Positions 55,464 through 63,166 of a DNA stretch of 64,000 nucleotides are shown here, in pieces; position 1 is the first letter of the stretch, and each line of letters opens with the position of its first letter. Under the pieces are notes generated by a model. The model did no database searches. It saw only the letters and a program-made list of their open reading frames with translations, and was not told the origin of the DNA. Position numbers and translations under genes: made by a program. Source of the stretch: Azospirillum sp. TSH100 (GTDB lineage: Bacteria; Pseudomonadota; Alphaproteobacteria; Azospirillales; Azospirillaceae); assembly GCF_004923295.1 (NCBI RefSeq), contig NZ_CP039639.1, forward strand, positions 234,501-298,500, in the 5' to 3' direction.

Positions 55464-55894
55464 CCGGTTATTTCGAGATGCAGCCGTCCTGCCCGCCGTC
55501 CATGACCGTCCGACGTGCCGGCGAGGACATTGCCGCTGCACCCGAGGGAATCGCCAATGGTTCCTTCCTCGTCCAGATGCTGCTGTCGAGCCGGGCCGAG
55601 GGTGAAATGACGGCGATGCGCGCTTTCATCCCGCCGGGTGTCGTGACCCACTGGCACAGCCATCCCTCCGGACAGCTTCTGTTCGTGCTCGATGGCGTCG
55701 GCCTCGTTCAGCGCGCCGACGGCGAGCCGGTCGAGGTCCGCGCGGGCGACGCCGTCTGGTTCGCGCCCGGCGAGCGCCATTGGCATGGTGCGGCACCGTC
55801 CAGCCCATTCAGTTACATCAGCGTCCAACCAGTCCGGGGCGGCACCGCCGTCCATTGGATGGAGGCTGTCGAACAGGAGGATTTTTCCCGATGA
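55460..55894 (+). CDS. Cupin-domain protein
   Basis: 144 residues, one Cupin_2 barrel with metal-ligand motif VTHWHSHPSGQLLFVLDGVG (His-x-His plus Gln in place of Glu) and the second motif APGERHWHGA. It may be a small dioxygenase, isomerase, nitrile lyase or sensor. Translationally coupled on both sides: ATGA overlap with the tautomerase and with the DUF4865 gene. GGAGGAGG upstream. It resembles cupins accompanying carboxymuconolactone-type enzymes. Confidence 0.82.
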   Translation: MTGYFEMQPSCPPSMTVRRAGEDIAAAPEGIANGSFLVQMLLSSRAEGEMTAMRAFIPPGVVTHWHSHPSGQLLFVLDGVGLVQRADGEPVEVRAGDAVWFAPGERHWHGAAPSSPFSYISVQPVRGGTAVHWMEAVEQEDFSR

Positions 55895-56457
55895 TCGCTA
55901 TGCAATACAGCTTGGTGCTGCCTGCCGATTACGACATGTCGATCATCGATCGCCGCATTCGTGACAGGGGGCCGCTGCTCGATGGCTTTCCACACCTGCG
56001 TTTCAAAGCCTATCTCGCCGCAAGAAAGCAGGATGCCGGCTTCGCCAGTGGCGAAAACCTCTATGCGCCCTTTTATCTGTGGGATGAGCCGGAAGGGATC
56101 GACGCTTTTCTTTCCAGTCCCGGCTTTGCGGCGGTGTCGCGCGATTTCGGCTGGCCGTCGGTGCAGACATGGCTGGTTCGCCATGTGGAGCTGACGGCGA
56201 ATCTGGCAGCGGCCACATTCGCCGCCCGCGAGACGGTGCCGATCGCGCCCTATTCGGATCTGGCGTCGCAACGGGACAGTGCCGTCGCGGAGGCGAAGTC
56301 GGCAATCGCGGCCGGCGCGCTGGCCGCCGTCGCTGCGTTCGATCCAACGAAATGGATGATGGTGAAATTCACCCTCTGGCCCAATCTGCCGGAGTTGGTG
56401 AGGGAGACGATGCAACTCTACACCGTTGGGCACATCTCTCTGCCGAACGAGCTGTAA
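55891..56457 (+). CDS. DUF4865 family protein
   Basis: 188 residues, ATG overlapping the cupin stop with AGGAGG upstream (an ATG at 55900 is the alternative). The N-terminus MQYSLVLPADYDMSIIDRRI and the stretch KAYLAARKQDAGFASGENLY followed by APFYLWDEPEG belong to DUF4865, a soluble family often found next to tautomerases and LysR regulators, with unknown chemistry. The fold is probably a dimeric alpha/beta barrel, as in many monooxygenase-like or hydrolase-like small proteins (inference). Last gene of the operon; no terminator is visible before the convergent tRNA. Confidence 0.8.
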   Translation: MIAMQYSLVLPADYDMSIIDRRIRDRGPLLDGFPHLRFKAYLAARKQDAGFASGENLYAPFYLWDEPEGIDAFLSSPGFAAVSRDFGWPSVQTWLVRHVELTANLAAATFAARETVPIAPYSDLASQRDSAVAEAKSAIAAGALAAVAAFDPTKWMMVKFTLWPNLPELVRETMQLYTVGHISLPNEL

Positions 56458-56481
56458 TTCCGTGCATCGACTGTGAGGAGA

Positions 56482-56567
56482 TGGTGGAAGGGGCTGGATT
56501 CGAACCAGCGTACGCTAACGCGGGCAGATTTACAGTCTGCTGCCTTTAACCACTCGGCCACCCTTCC
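56482..56567 (-). tRNA. tRNA-Tyr (anticodon GUA)
   Basis: The minus strand folds as a class II tRNA: acceptor GGAAGGG / CCCTTCC, anticodon arm with GTA in CTGTAAATC, a long variable arm CCGCGTTAGCGTACGC, T-loop GGTTCGAATCC, and an encoded 3' CCA. It is 86 bases with CCA. The large variable arm and GTA anticodon fit tRNA-Tyr. Confidence 0.95.
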
Positions 56568-56580
56568 ATCGGGGCGCAGA

Positions 56581-56609
56581 GGAGTAGCCTTTCGATAGGG
56601 GGGCGTCAA
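56581..56609 (-). promoter_or_regulatory. Promoter of tRNA-Tyr
   Basis: On the minus strand: -35 TTGACG (56604-56609), a 17-base spacer and -10 TACTCC (56581-56586), ending 14 bases before the tRNA 5' end. Confidence 0.6.
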
Positions 56610-56648
56610 GCCCCTTTCATGCGGAGAATGACAGGGAGGCACGGCAAC

Positions 56649-56679
56649 AAAAAACCTCCGCCCCACAGGGGACGGAGGT
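56649..56679 (-). terminator. Intrinsic terminator of the HTH gene
   Basis: Minus-strand stem ACCTCCG-T-CCCC / GGGGCGGAGGT, TGT loop, then TTTTTTG. It lies 41 bases after the HTH-gene stop and separates it from tRNA-Tyr. Confidence 0.85.
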
Positions 56680-56719
56680 TTTGCAAGGAGTGTTTTCAAA
56701 CCCCTTTTCAAAAGCCCGT

Positions 56720-57592
56720 TCAGTTCGGGCGGCGTGAGGCGCGGTGCGCGGGGATCGGGATCGGGCGGATCGCCTGCTCTTCGCGACGGCTGGCCGACAT
56801 GTCGATTTCAACGCGGGCCAGGGCCTTGCGCAGTTCATGGACGGTATCGGACAGGGCCTGGATCGTCGCCTCGCTCGGCTGCTGACGCCAACCGCGATAG
56901 GCGGAAATGCAGGCCTTGGCGGTGTCGCGCAGCCGGCCTTCCACCGCATCCACCGGCGGAGTCGGCTGGCCGGGAGCGCGCGGGGCCTCCGCAGTGGCCG
57001 GCGCCGGCACTGCGGCGGGAGTCGGCGCGGGAGCCGGGGCCGGCGTGGGGTCCGGGCGGTTCAGGCGGAGCGTTTCCGTCGGAGCCGGCGTGGGAGCGGC
57101 GGCCGGAGCTTCCGCCGGAGCCTGATCGGCCGCCGATTCCGCCCGCGGTGCGCGGGTCAGCGTCGCGCGGCCGGTGCGGCCCACAGTGCGGCGCGGTTCT
57201 GCCGGAACCTCAGGCTCCGCAGCGGGAGTGGCGGCCGGTGCTTCGACCGGCGCCGCGGCAATCACCGGAGCGGCCGCCTCGCCAGCCGGTTCCGATGCTG
57301 CGGAAGAACCGGAGGCGTCGGCGGTCTGCACGTCATCCTGCGTTCCTTCACCAGAGGCGGCATCGCCCTGGCCGCTGGCGGCCTCCGCCTTCTTGATGAT
57401 GTAGGAGATGGCGCTGGGGGTGCATTCGAATTCGCGCGCGATCGCCGAAAGGGTTGCACCGCTGCGGTAGCGATCAAGAATTTGGGGCCACGCCGACTGC
57501 GGAATGCGCCCACGCTTCTTGGGAGACTCCGGTTCGCTCCCGGTTTCTGCGTTCATTATATCGCTCGGTTGCCAAAGTGAATTTTCAGTCAT
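56720..57592 (-). CDS. HTH protein with long disordered Ala/Pro/Glu-rich linker
   Basis: 290 residues. Residues about 25-70 form a helix-turn-helix of resolvase/Hin or transposase-like type (QILDRYRSGATLSAIAREFE, then CTPSAISYIIKKAEA). Residues about 75-215 are low-complexity Ala/Pro/Glu, and a helical C-terminal segment follows (VEGRLRDTAKACISAYRGWR, then IQALSDTVHELRKALARVEI) before a basic tail with HRASRRPN. It probably binds DNA and multimerises through the end domain; no known family beyond the HTH. Start ATG 57592 or 57556 (MNAETGSEPESPKK), neither with a strong Shine-Dalgarno. Own terminator, so single-gene unit. The 406-base gap to degP contains a 13-bp palindrome CGGTGTCACACCG at 57764-57776 and little else. 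Confidence 0.72.
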   Translation of the reverse strand: MTENSLWQPSDIMNAETGSEPESPKKRGRIPQSAWPQILDRYRSGATLSAIAREFECTPSAISYIIKKAEAASGQGDAASGEGTQDDVQTADASGSSAASEPAGEAAAPVIAAAPVEAPAATPAAEPEVPAEPRRTVGRTGRATLTRAPRAESAADQAPAEAPAAAPTPAPTETLRLNRPDPTPAPAPAPTPAAVPAPATAEAPRAPGQPTPPVDAVEGRLRDTAKACISAYRGWRQQPSEATIQALSDTVHELRKALARVEIDMSASRREEQAIRPIPIPAHRASRRPN

Positions 57593-57998
57593 TCGTCAGC
57601 ATGTCCACCCGGACCGCACGCTTCCGACGCGGGACCACGCGGGCGCGTGCGTCAGCAGCATCGAGGCTTCACGCTGGCGGGCGATGTTTTCGGTACGGAT
57701 GACTATCGGAAACTCTTCTCGAAAATGCCAGCATAACTTTGCACGGAATCGTGATTTTGTGTCCGGTGTCACACCGCGTTACGAGGCTTGGTGGAAACCC
57801 GCGCTTTTAAAAACCGGCGGTGATCGTAAACCCCCGGTGGCACAAATCCGCGGCCGGCATCCATCCGCAGACCGCCGCAGTTTTGAAAGGTGCGATGGAC
57901 CCCGGACGGGGGGTTCGGTGTTTTCAGTTTGAGAAAGCAGCCCAGGTCGGGGCCGCAGGCCCTTTGTTCCCGCCCAACCGTTTTCGCGGAGACCGTCC

Positions 57999-59657
57999 AT
58001 GCCGCATGCGTCCGTGCCGCGTTCGTACCCGATCTTCCGACGCCTTCCGGCCGCGGCGCTGTGCGCGTTGCTGTCCGGTGCGATGCTGCTGCCGGTTCTT
58101 CCCGTGGGGCCGGCCGCCGCACAGGATGCGGCCGCCGTCGGGGCGCCGCCGGGGGCGAGCAGGACCTACTCGCCGCCGTCCTTCCGCGACCTTGCCCGGA
58201 CGCAGATCGACACGGTGGTCAACATTTCCAGCACCCAGGCGCCCCAGGCCTCGGCCGGCGGCGGCCGTCTGCCGGAGGGAATGGACATCCCGCCCGGCTC
58301 GCCGCTGGAGGAGTTCTTCCGCGAATTCCGCAACCGGCAGCGGGGCGGGCAGGGTGGGCAGGGTGGGCAGGGCGGCGGCTCCCAGGAAAGCGGGCCGAAT
58401 GGCGGTCCCCGGGGCGGTGGTCCGCAAAATGGTGGTCCACAGGGCCTGCCGAGCATGGCGCTCGGCTCCGGCTTCATCATTGATCCGTCGGGTCTGATCG
58501 TCACCAACAACCATGTCGTCTCCGACGCGGCCGAGATCGCCGTTACCCTGCATGACGGCACCAAGCTGCCGGCCAAGCTGCTGGGATCCGATGCGCCGAC
58601 TGATCTCGCCCTGCTGAAGGTCGAGAGTGCAAAGCCGCTGACCGCCGCCCATTGGGGCGACAGCGAGACGGTGGAGGTCGGCGACTGGGTGGTCGCCATC
58701 GGCAATCCCTTTGGCCTCGGCGGCTCGGTGACGGCCGGCATCCTGTCGGCCCGCGCCCGCGATATCCAGCAGGGCCCCTATGACGAGTATCTGCAGACCG
58801 ACGCTGCCATCAACCGCGGCAATTCCGGCGGACCGCTCTATGACGCCAACGGCGGGGTGATCGGCATCAACACCGCCATCTATTCGCCGACCGGCGGGTC
58901 GGTCGGTATCGGCTTCGCCATTCCGTCCTCGCTGGCAAAGCCGATCATCGACCAGTTGAAGGAGGACGGGAAGGTTCGGCGCGGCTGGCTGGGCGTCCAG
59001 GTCCAGCGGGTGACGCCGGACATCGCCGAAAGCCTGGGCGTGGACGGCACCGGCGGGGCTCTGGTCACCAGCGTTTCGCCCGGCAGCCCGGCGGCGTCTG
59101 CCGGCCTGCGCCAGGGCGACGTCATCACGGCCTTCAACGGCGGCCCGCTGGAGCAGATGCGCCAGCTCCCCCGTCTCGTCGCCTCCACCGAGATCGGCCG
59201 CACCGTGCCGTTGACCCTGCTGCGCGGCGGCAAGGCGCAGTCGGTCCAGGTCACCGTCGGCGAATTGCGCGACGAGCCGCAGCAGCTGGCGATGTCGGGA
59301 TCGAGTGGCGCGCCGCGCTCCGCCCAGCCGGAGGAGAGCAAGTCTGCGTTGGGTCTGAAGCTGGCTCCGCTGACCCCCGGCCTGCGTGAGACCTTCTCCA
59401 TCGGCGACGATGTCGACGGGCTGGTGGTGACGGAGGTCGACCGCGACAGCCCGGCGTCGCAGCGCGGGCTCGACCTCGGCGACGTCATCGTCGAGGCCGG
59501 GCAGGAACCGGTGGCGACCCCCGCGGATCTGGAAAGCCGCATCGCCAAGGCGAAGGAACAGGGGCGCAAGACCCTGCTGATGCTGGTCAGCCGCGGCGGC
59601 GATCTGCGCTATGTCCCGCTTCCGCTTGCTCCCGCGGCCGGCGGTCAGAAGGGGTGA
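57999..59657 (+). CDS. degP: DegP/HtrA-type periplasmic serine protease
   Basis: 552 residues. Signal peptide (about 1-41, ending AAAQD) places it in the periplasm. The trypsin-like domain keeps the triad: His in TNNHVVSD, Asp in TDLALLKV, Ser in GNSGGPLYD; a Gly/Gln/Asn-rich loop (about 113-150) sits before it. Two PDZ domains follow (about 325-420 and 450-535). Degrades or refolds misfolded envelope proteins. Close homologues in alphaproteobacteria are called DegP, DegQ or MucD and differ little, so the exact name is uncertain. ATG with GGAGA upstream. Terminator immediately after. Confidence 0.93.
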   Translation: MPHASVPRSYPIFRRLPAAALCALLSGAMLLPVLPVGPAAAQDAAAVGAPPGASRTYSPPSFRDLARTQIDTVVNISSTQAPQASAGGGRLPEGMDIPPGSPLEEFFREFRNRQRGGQGGQGGQGGGSQESGPNGGPRGGGPQNGGPQGLPSMALGSGFIIDPSGLIVTNNHVVSDAAEIAVTLHDGTKLPAKLLGSDAPTDLALLKVESAKPLTAAHWGDSETVEVGDWVVAIGNPFGLGGSVTAGILSARARDIQQGPYDEYLQTDAAINRGNSGGPLYDANGGVIGINTAIYSPTGGSVGIGFAIPSSLAKPIIDQLKEDGKVRRGWLGVQVQRVTPDIAESLGVDGTGGALVTSVSPGSPAASAGLRQGDVITAFNGGPLEQMRQLPRLVASTEIGRTVPLTLLRGGKAQSVQVTVGELRDEPQQLAMSGSSGAPRSAQPEESKSALGLKLAPLTPGLRETFSIGDDVDGLVVTEVDRDSPASQRGLDLGDVIVEAGQEPVATPADLESRIAKAKEQGRKTLLMLVSRGGDLRYVPLPLAPAAGGQKG

Positions 59658-59675
59658 TCCGGCCGTTCTGAAACC

Positions 59676-59722
59676 GGATGAGACGGAAGTGGAGATCTGC
59701 CCCGCTTCCGCCTCATCCTTTT
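59676..59722 (+). terminator. Intrinsic terminator after degP
   Basis: 14-bp stem GGATGAGACGGAAG / CTTCCGCCTCATCC (one mismatch), 15-base loop, followed by TTTT. It lies 18 bases after the stop. Confidence 0.8.
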
Positions 59723-59771
59723 CCTCTACCGTTCGCCGCGCTGCGAGAGTAATTTGCCGCCCGTTTGGCGA

Positions 59772-60533
59772 ATGGGATGGCAAACCGTGAGCATTTATCC
59801 GGAGAACGGCCAGCCGGTGCGGCTGTCGGTCGTTGTCCCCGTTTTCAACGAGGCCGAGAACGTGCTGCCGCTGCTCGAAGAGATCGAGCGGGCACTGACT
59901 CCGGTCGGCGGTTTCGAGGTCATCTTCGTCGACGACCAGTCGGACGACGATACCCAGGCGCGCCTTGCCCCGGCGGTCGATGCCGGCCGGCTGCGCGTGC
60001 TGCGCCATGTCCAGCGCTCCGGCCAGAGTGCCGCGGTGCGCAGCGGCGTCAAGGCGGCGCGCGGCGAGTTCGTGGTGACACTGGACGGTGACGGCCAGAA
60101 CGACCCGGCCGACATCCCGACGCTGTTCGCGCTGGTGTCGACGGGCGAGGCCGGTGCGCCGGTGCTGGTCGGCGGCCTGCGCAAGAAGCGGCAGGACACG
60201 CTGTCGAAGCGTTGGGCCTCCAAGGTCGCCAACGCGGTGCGCCAGTCCTTCCTGCAGGACGGCTGCACCGACAGCGGCTGCGGGCTGAAGCTGTTCCGCC
60301 GCGACGCCTTCCTCGATCTGCCCTTCTTCGGGGCGATGCACCGTTTCCTGCCGGCGCTGTTCCGCGCGCATGGCCACCCGGTGGCCTATGTTCCGGTGAA
60401 CCATCGCCCGCGCGAACGCGGCGTGTCAAAATACAACAACTGGCGGCGCGGGCTGATCGGCGTGGTCGATCTGCTGGGCGTTTACTGGCTGAAGCGGCGG
60501 ACGAAGCTGTCCGCGGTCTCCGAACGCCTCTGA
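59772..60533 (+). CDS. GT2 glycosyltransferase, dolichol/undecaprenyl-phosphate sugar synthase type
   Basis: About 253 residues. GT-A fold with VRLSVVVPVFNEAENVLPLL, metal site DDQSDDDT and DLDGDGQND-like VVTLDGDGQNDP, then SGCGLKLFRRDAFLDL and HRPRERGVSKYNNWRRG. This is the DPM1/ArnC class, making polyprenyl-phosphate-linked mannose, glucose or a modified sugar at the cytoplasmic face. No obvious C-terminal membrane anchor. Start ATG 59772 proposed; a TTG at 59754 and a GTG at 59787 are also possible. First gene of the GT2-LABN-GT39 operon. Confidence 0.82.
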   Translation: MGWQTVSIYPENGQPVRLSVVVPVFNEAENVLPLLEEIERALTPVGGFEVIFVDDQSDDDTQARLAPAVDAGRLRVLRHVQRSGQSAAVRSGVKAARGEFVVTLDGDGQNDPADIPTLFALVSTGEAGAPVLVGGLRKKRQDTLSKRWASKVANAVRQSFLQDGCTDSGCGLKLFRRDAFLDLPFFGAMHRFLPALFRAHGHPVAYVPVNHRPRERGVSKYNNWRRGLIGVVDLLGVYWLKRRTKLSAVSERL

Positions 60534-60570
60534 TTGACCTTTAGCGACCCGGTCGGGACAGGATTCTACG

Positions 60571-60906
60571 ATGATTGAACGCGCCGCAGCGTGGTTCCAG
60601 GGACAAAGCACCACCGACCTGATCTGGGTCGGCATCGGCTTCTTCGCCCAGCTGATGTTCACCATGCGCTTCATCGTGCAGTGGATCGCCAGCGAAAAGG
60701 CGCGCCGCAGCGTGGTGCCGGAGATGTTCTGGTACTTCTCGCTGGGTGGCGGCGTCCTGCTGTTCGCCTACGCCTTTTACCGCTTCGACCCGGTGTTCAT
60801 GCTGGGGCAGGGCATGGGTCTGGTGATCTACGCCCGCAACGTCTATTTCGTCTGGTCGCACAAGAAGACGCAGGCCACCGGCGACGCGGTGCCGAGCAAG
60901 CCGTGA
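60571..60906 (+). CDS. Small LABN-domain membrane protein
   Basis: 111 residues with three membrane helices (WVGIGFFAQLMFTMRFIVQW, then FWYFSLGGGVLLFAYAFYRF and a third near GQGMGLVIYARNVYFVW). This is the lipid-A-disaccharide-synthase N-terminal (LABN) domain standing alone. Location between a polyprenyl-phosphate sugar synthase and a GT39 transferase suggests a flippase or accessory role comparable with ArnE/ArnF (inference). AGGA 9 bases before the ATG; its stop overlaps the GT39 start. Confidence 0.85.
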   Translation: MIERAAAWFQGQSTTDLIWVGIGFFAQLMFTMRFIVQWIASEKARRSVVPEMFWYFSLGGGVLLFAYAFYRFDPVFMLGQGMGLVIYARNVYFVWSHKKTQATGDAVPSKP

Positions 60907-62612
60907 CCGCAGCGCCCTCGTCCTCCCAGCGGAACGGCCAGCGGAACAGCCTGCCGATCTGGGCCTATGCGTTGCTGGCGGTGATCGCCGCGGCGCTGTT
61001 CCTGCCGGGCTTCACTGTCCTGCCGCCCTTCGACCGGGACGAGGCCCGCTTTGCCCAGGCATCCTCGCAGATGCTGGACAGCGGCAACTATGTCGACATC
61101 CGCTTCCAGGACGAGACCCGCTACAAGAAGCCGGTCGGCATCTACTGGCTGCAAACTGCCGCGACCGCCGTTGCCGATGCCGTCCGCGGCATTCCGGTCG
61201 GCGCCGACAAGGTCATCTGGACCTACCGCATCCCCTCTTTCCTCGGCGCCATCCTCGCCGTTCTCGCCAGCGCCTGGACAGCGGCGCGGCTTTTCAGCGG
61301 ACCGGCCGGCTTCATCGCCGGACTGATGATGGCCTCCTGCGTCGTGCTGGGGGTCGAAGCGCGGATGGCCAAGACCGACGCCGTGCTGCTCGCCACCGTG
61401 GTGATCGGGCAGGCGGTGCTTGCCCACCTCTATCTCCGCCGCCGCGAGCCTGCTCCCGTCGGGCGGGCAGCCTGGACGGCGCCGCTGGTCTTCTGGATCG
61501 CCGCCGGCATCGGCGTGCTGGTGAAGGGGCCGATGGTCCTGCTGGTGTCCGGCAGCACCGCCCTGGTTCTGGCGCTGTGGGACCGCGAGGCGGCGTGGGT
61601 GAGGCGGCTGAAGCCTCTGGCCGGTCTCGGCATCGTCGTCGCGATCGCCGCCCCCTGGCTGATCGCCATCGCCATCAAGAGCAAGGGCGCCTTCTTCGCC
61701 GAATCCGTCGGCCACGACATGCTGGGCAAGGTGTCGGGCGGGCAAGAGGGCAAGGGACTGCCGCCCGGCTATTATCTCGGCACCTTCTGGGTGACCTTCG
61801 CCCCCTGGTCGCTGCTGGCCCTGCTGGCGGTTCCCTGGATGTGGGCGCGGCGCCGTTTGGACGCCGTGCGCTTCTGCATCGCCTGGATCGTCCCGAGCTG
61901 GTTGGTGTTCGAGGCGGTGCCGACGAAGCTGCTGCACTACACCCTCCCGGTCTTCCCGGCCATCGCCGCTCTCGCCGCCGCCGCCCTGATCGACGGCTTC
62001 GACCGCAGCCGGGAACGGCCGCGCCGCTGGCTGGTCACCGTTGCTGTCGCGCTGGGCGTGATCGGCTTCGGCGCCCTGACCTTGGCGGTGGCGGTGATCC
62101 CCTGGCTGGTCGATCACCGGATCGATCCGGTCGGGGTGGCGCTGGTGCCGGTGGTGGGCGGCCTCTTCGCCCTGTCCCTGCGCTCGCTGCTGCGGGGAGA
62201 GCGACGGACCGGGCTCGCCGCCGGGGTGGGAGCCGCGGCGATCCTCTATGCCGGAACCTATGCCGCCGTGCTGCCGAACATCGACGGCGTGTGGGTCAGC
62301 CGGCAGGCCGCCCGTGCGGTGGCCCAGGCCCGGCTTTGCCCTGACAGCGTGGTGGCCACCGCCGGCTATTCGGAACCGAGCCTGGTTTTCCTGCTCGGCA
62401 CGCCGACCAAGCTGGTCCACGGCGCCGGGGCCGCCGCGCATCTGATGGCCGACCGTTCCTGCGCTCTCGCGCTGGTGGAGGACCGGGAGGCGCCGGCCTT
62501 CCTCGACAGCCTGGGCACGGCCACGCCCCTGCCGTTGGCCGAGTTGTCGGGCTTCAATTACAACACCGGCAAGCGTCTGCACCTGACACTCTACCGCCTG
62601 CCGGCCCCCTGA
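60903..62612 (+). CDS. ArnT-like GT39 glycosyltransferase
   Basis: 569 residues from a GTG that overlaps the LABN stop (GTGA). Twelve or so membrane segments. The first extracytoplasmic loop has PPFDRDEARFAQASSQML with the D/E pair used by ArnT-type enzymes, and RYKKPVGIYWLQ follows. C-terminal periplasmic domain from about residue 430. It is expected to transfer the sugar made by the upstream GT2 enzyme from its polyprenyl carrier to lipid A or another envelope acceptor. No terminator is evident after it. Confidence 0.85.
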   Translation: MTAAPSSSQRNGQRNSLPIWAYALLAVIAAALFLPGFTVLPPFDRDEARFAQASSQMLDSGNYVDIRFQDETRYKKPVGIYWLQTAATAVADAVRGIPVGADKVIWTYRIPSFLGAILAVLASAWTAARLFSGPAGFIAGLMMASCVVLGVEARMAKTDAVLLATVVIGQAVLAHLYLRRREPAPVGRAAWTAPLVFWIAAGIGVLVKGPMVLLVSGSTALVLALWDREAAWVRRLKPLAGLGIVVAIAAPWLIAIAIKSKGAFFAESVGHDMLGKVSGGQEGKGLPPGYYLGTFWVTFAPWSLLALLAVPWMWARRRLDAVRFCIAWIVPSWLVFEAVPTKLLHYTLPVFPAIAALAAAALIDGFDRSRERPRRWLVTVAVALGVIGFGALTLAVAVIPWLVDHRIDPVGVALVPVVGGLFALSLRSLLRGERRTGLAAGVGAAAILYAGTYAAVLPNIDGVWVSRQAARAVAQARLCPDSVVATAGYSEPSLVFLLGTPTKLVHGAGAAAHLMADRSCALALVEDREAPAFLDSLGTATPLPLAELSGFNYNTGKRLHLTLYRLPAP

Positions 62613-62767
62613 CCTAAACCCGGTGCCGTATCGTAAGGTGGGGCCTATGCCTCCCTTGGCGATGCGGCGACCGGGGTGGGTAATGCGCCTCCGCATTGGA
62701 CGCCACGGGGGCTTTGCGGTCGACTGCCCCTTCCGATCCGTTTTCCCGGACGAAAGGTGCCTGTTCG

Positions 62768-63160
62768 ATGACCCGCGTTGCCGTCCCCGCCAAGATCGCC
62801 GTCTCCGCATTCACCGCCGCGCTGGCGGTGACGACGCTGTCGCTGCCGGCTTACGCCCAGAAGCAGGAGTATGCGCCCTGGGTGTACGACCAGATGGTTC
62901 CGACCGGTCCGCTCCTGCGCAACCTGGATCAGGCCCAGCCGCTGCCCGGCCCGGCGCCGTCCCACTGGGGGGCGACGAAGGCCGGACCGGACCGGGCCGG
63001 CATGGTGCGCTACGGCACCGACGTGAAGCGGACGGACAAGCATTATTCCGCGTCCCATTCGCTGACGCCGCCGGTCGACCCTGCCGCCGCCAAGCGTGTG
63101 ATGGCGGCGCCGCAGAGTGCCGACGCTCCGCCGGTCCCGCGGACAGCGCGCCGCGACTGA
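62768..63160 (+). CDS. Small exported hypothetical protein
   Basis: 130 residues. Signal peptide 1-30 (SLPAYAQ). The mature part is short, hydrophilic and rich in Pro, Ala, Asp and Lys; it has no Cys and no recognised domain (APWVYDQMVPTGPLLRNLDQ, then SLTPPVDPAAAKRVMAAPQS). ATG with AAAGGTG 8 bases upstream. Alone between the GT39 gene and the convergent kinase. Probably periplasmic and disordered. Confidence 0.7.
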   Translation: MTRVAVPAKIAVSAFTAALAVTTLSLPAYAQKQEYAPWVYDQMVPTGPLLRNLDQAQPLPGPAPSHWGATKAGPDRAGMVRYGTDVKRTDKHYSASHSLTPPVDPAAAKRVMAAPQSADAPPVPRTARRD

Positions 63161-63166
63161 GACGGC

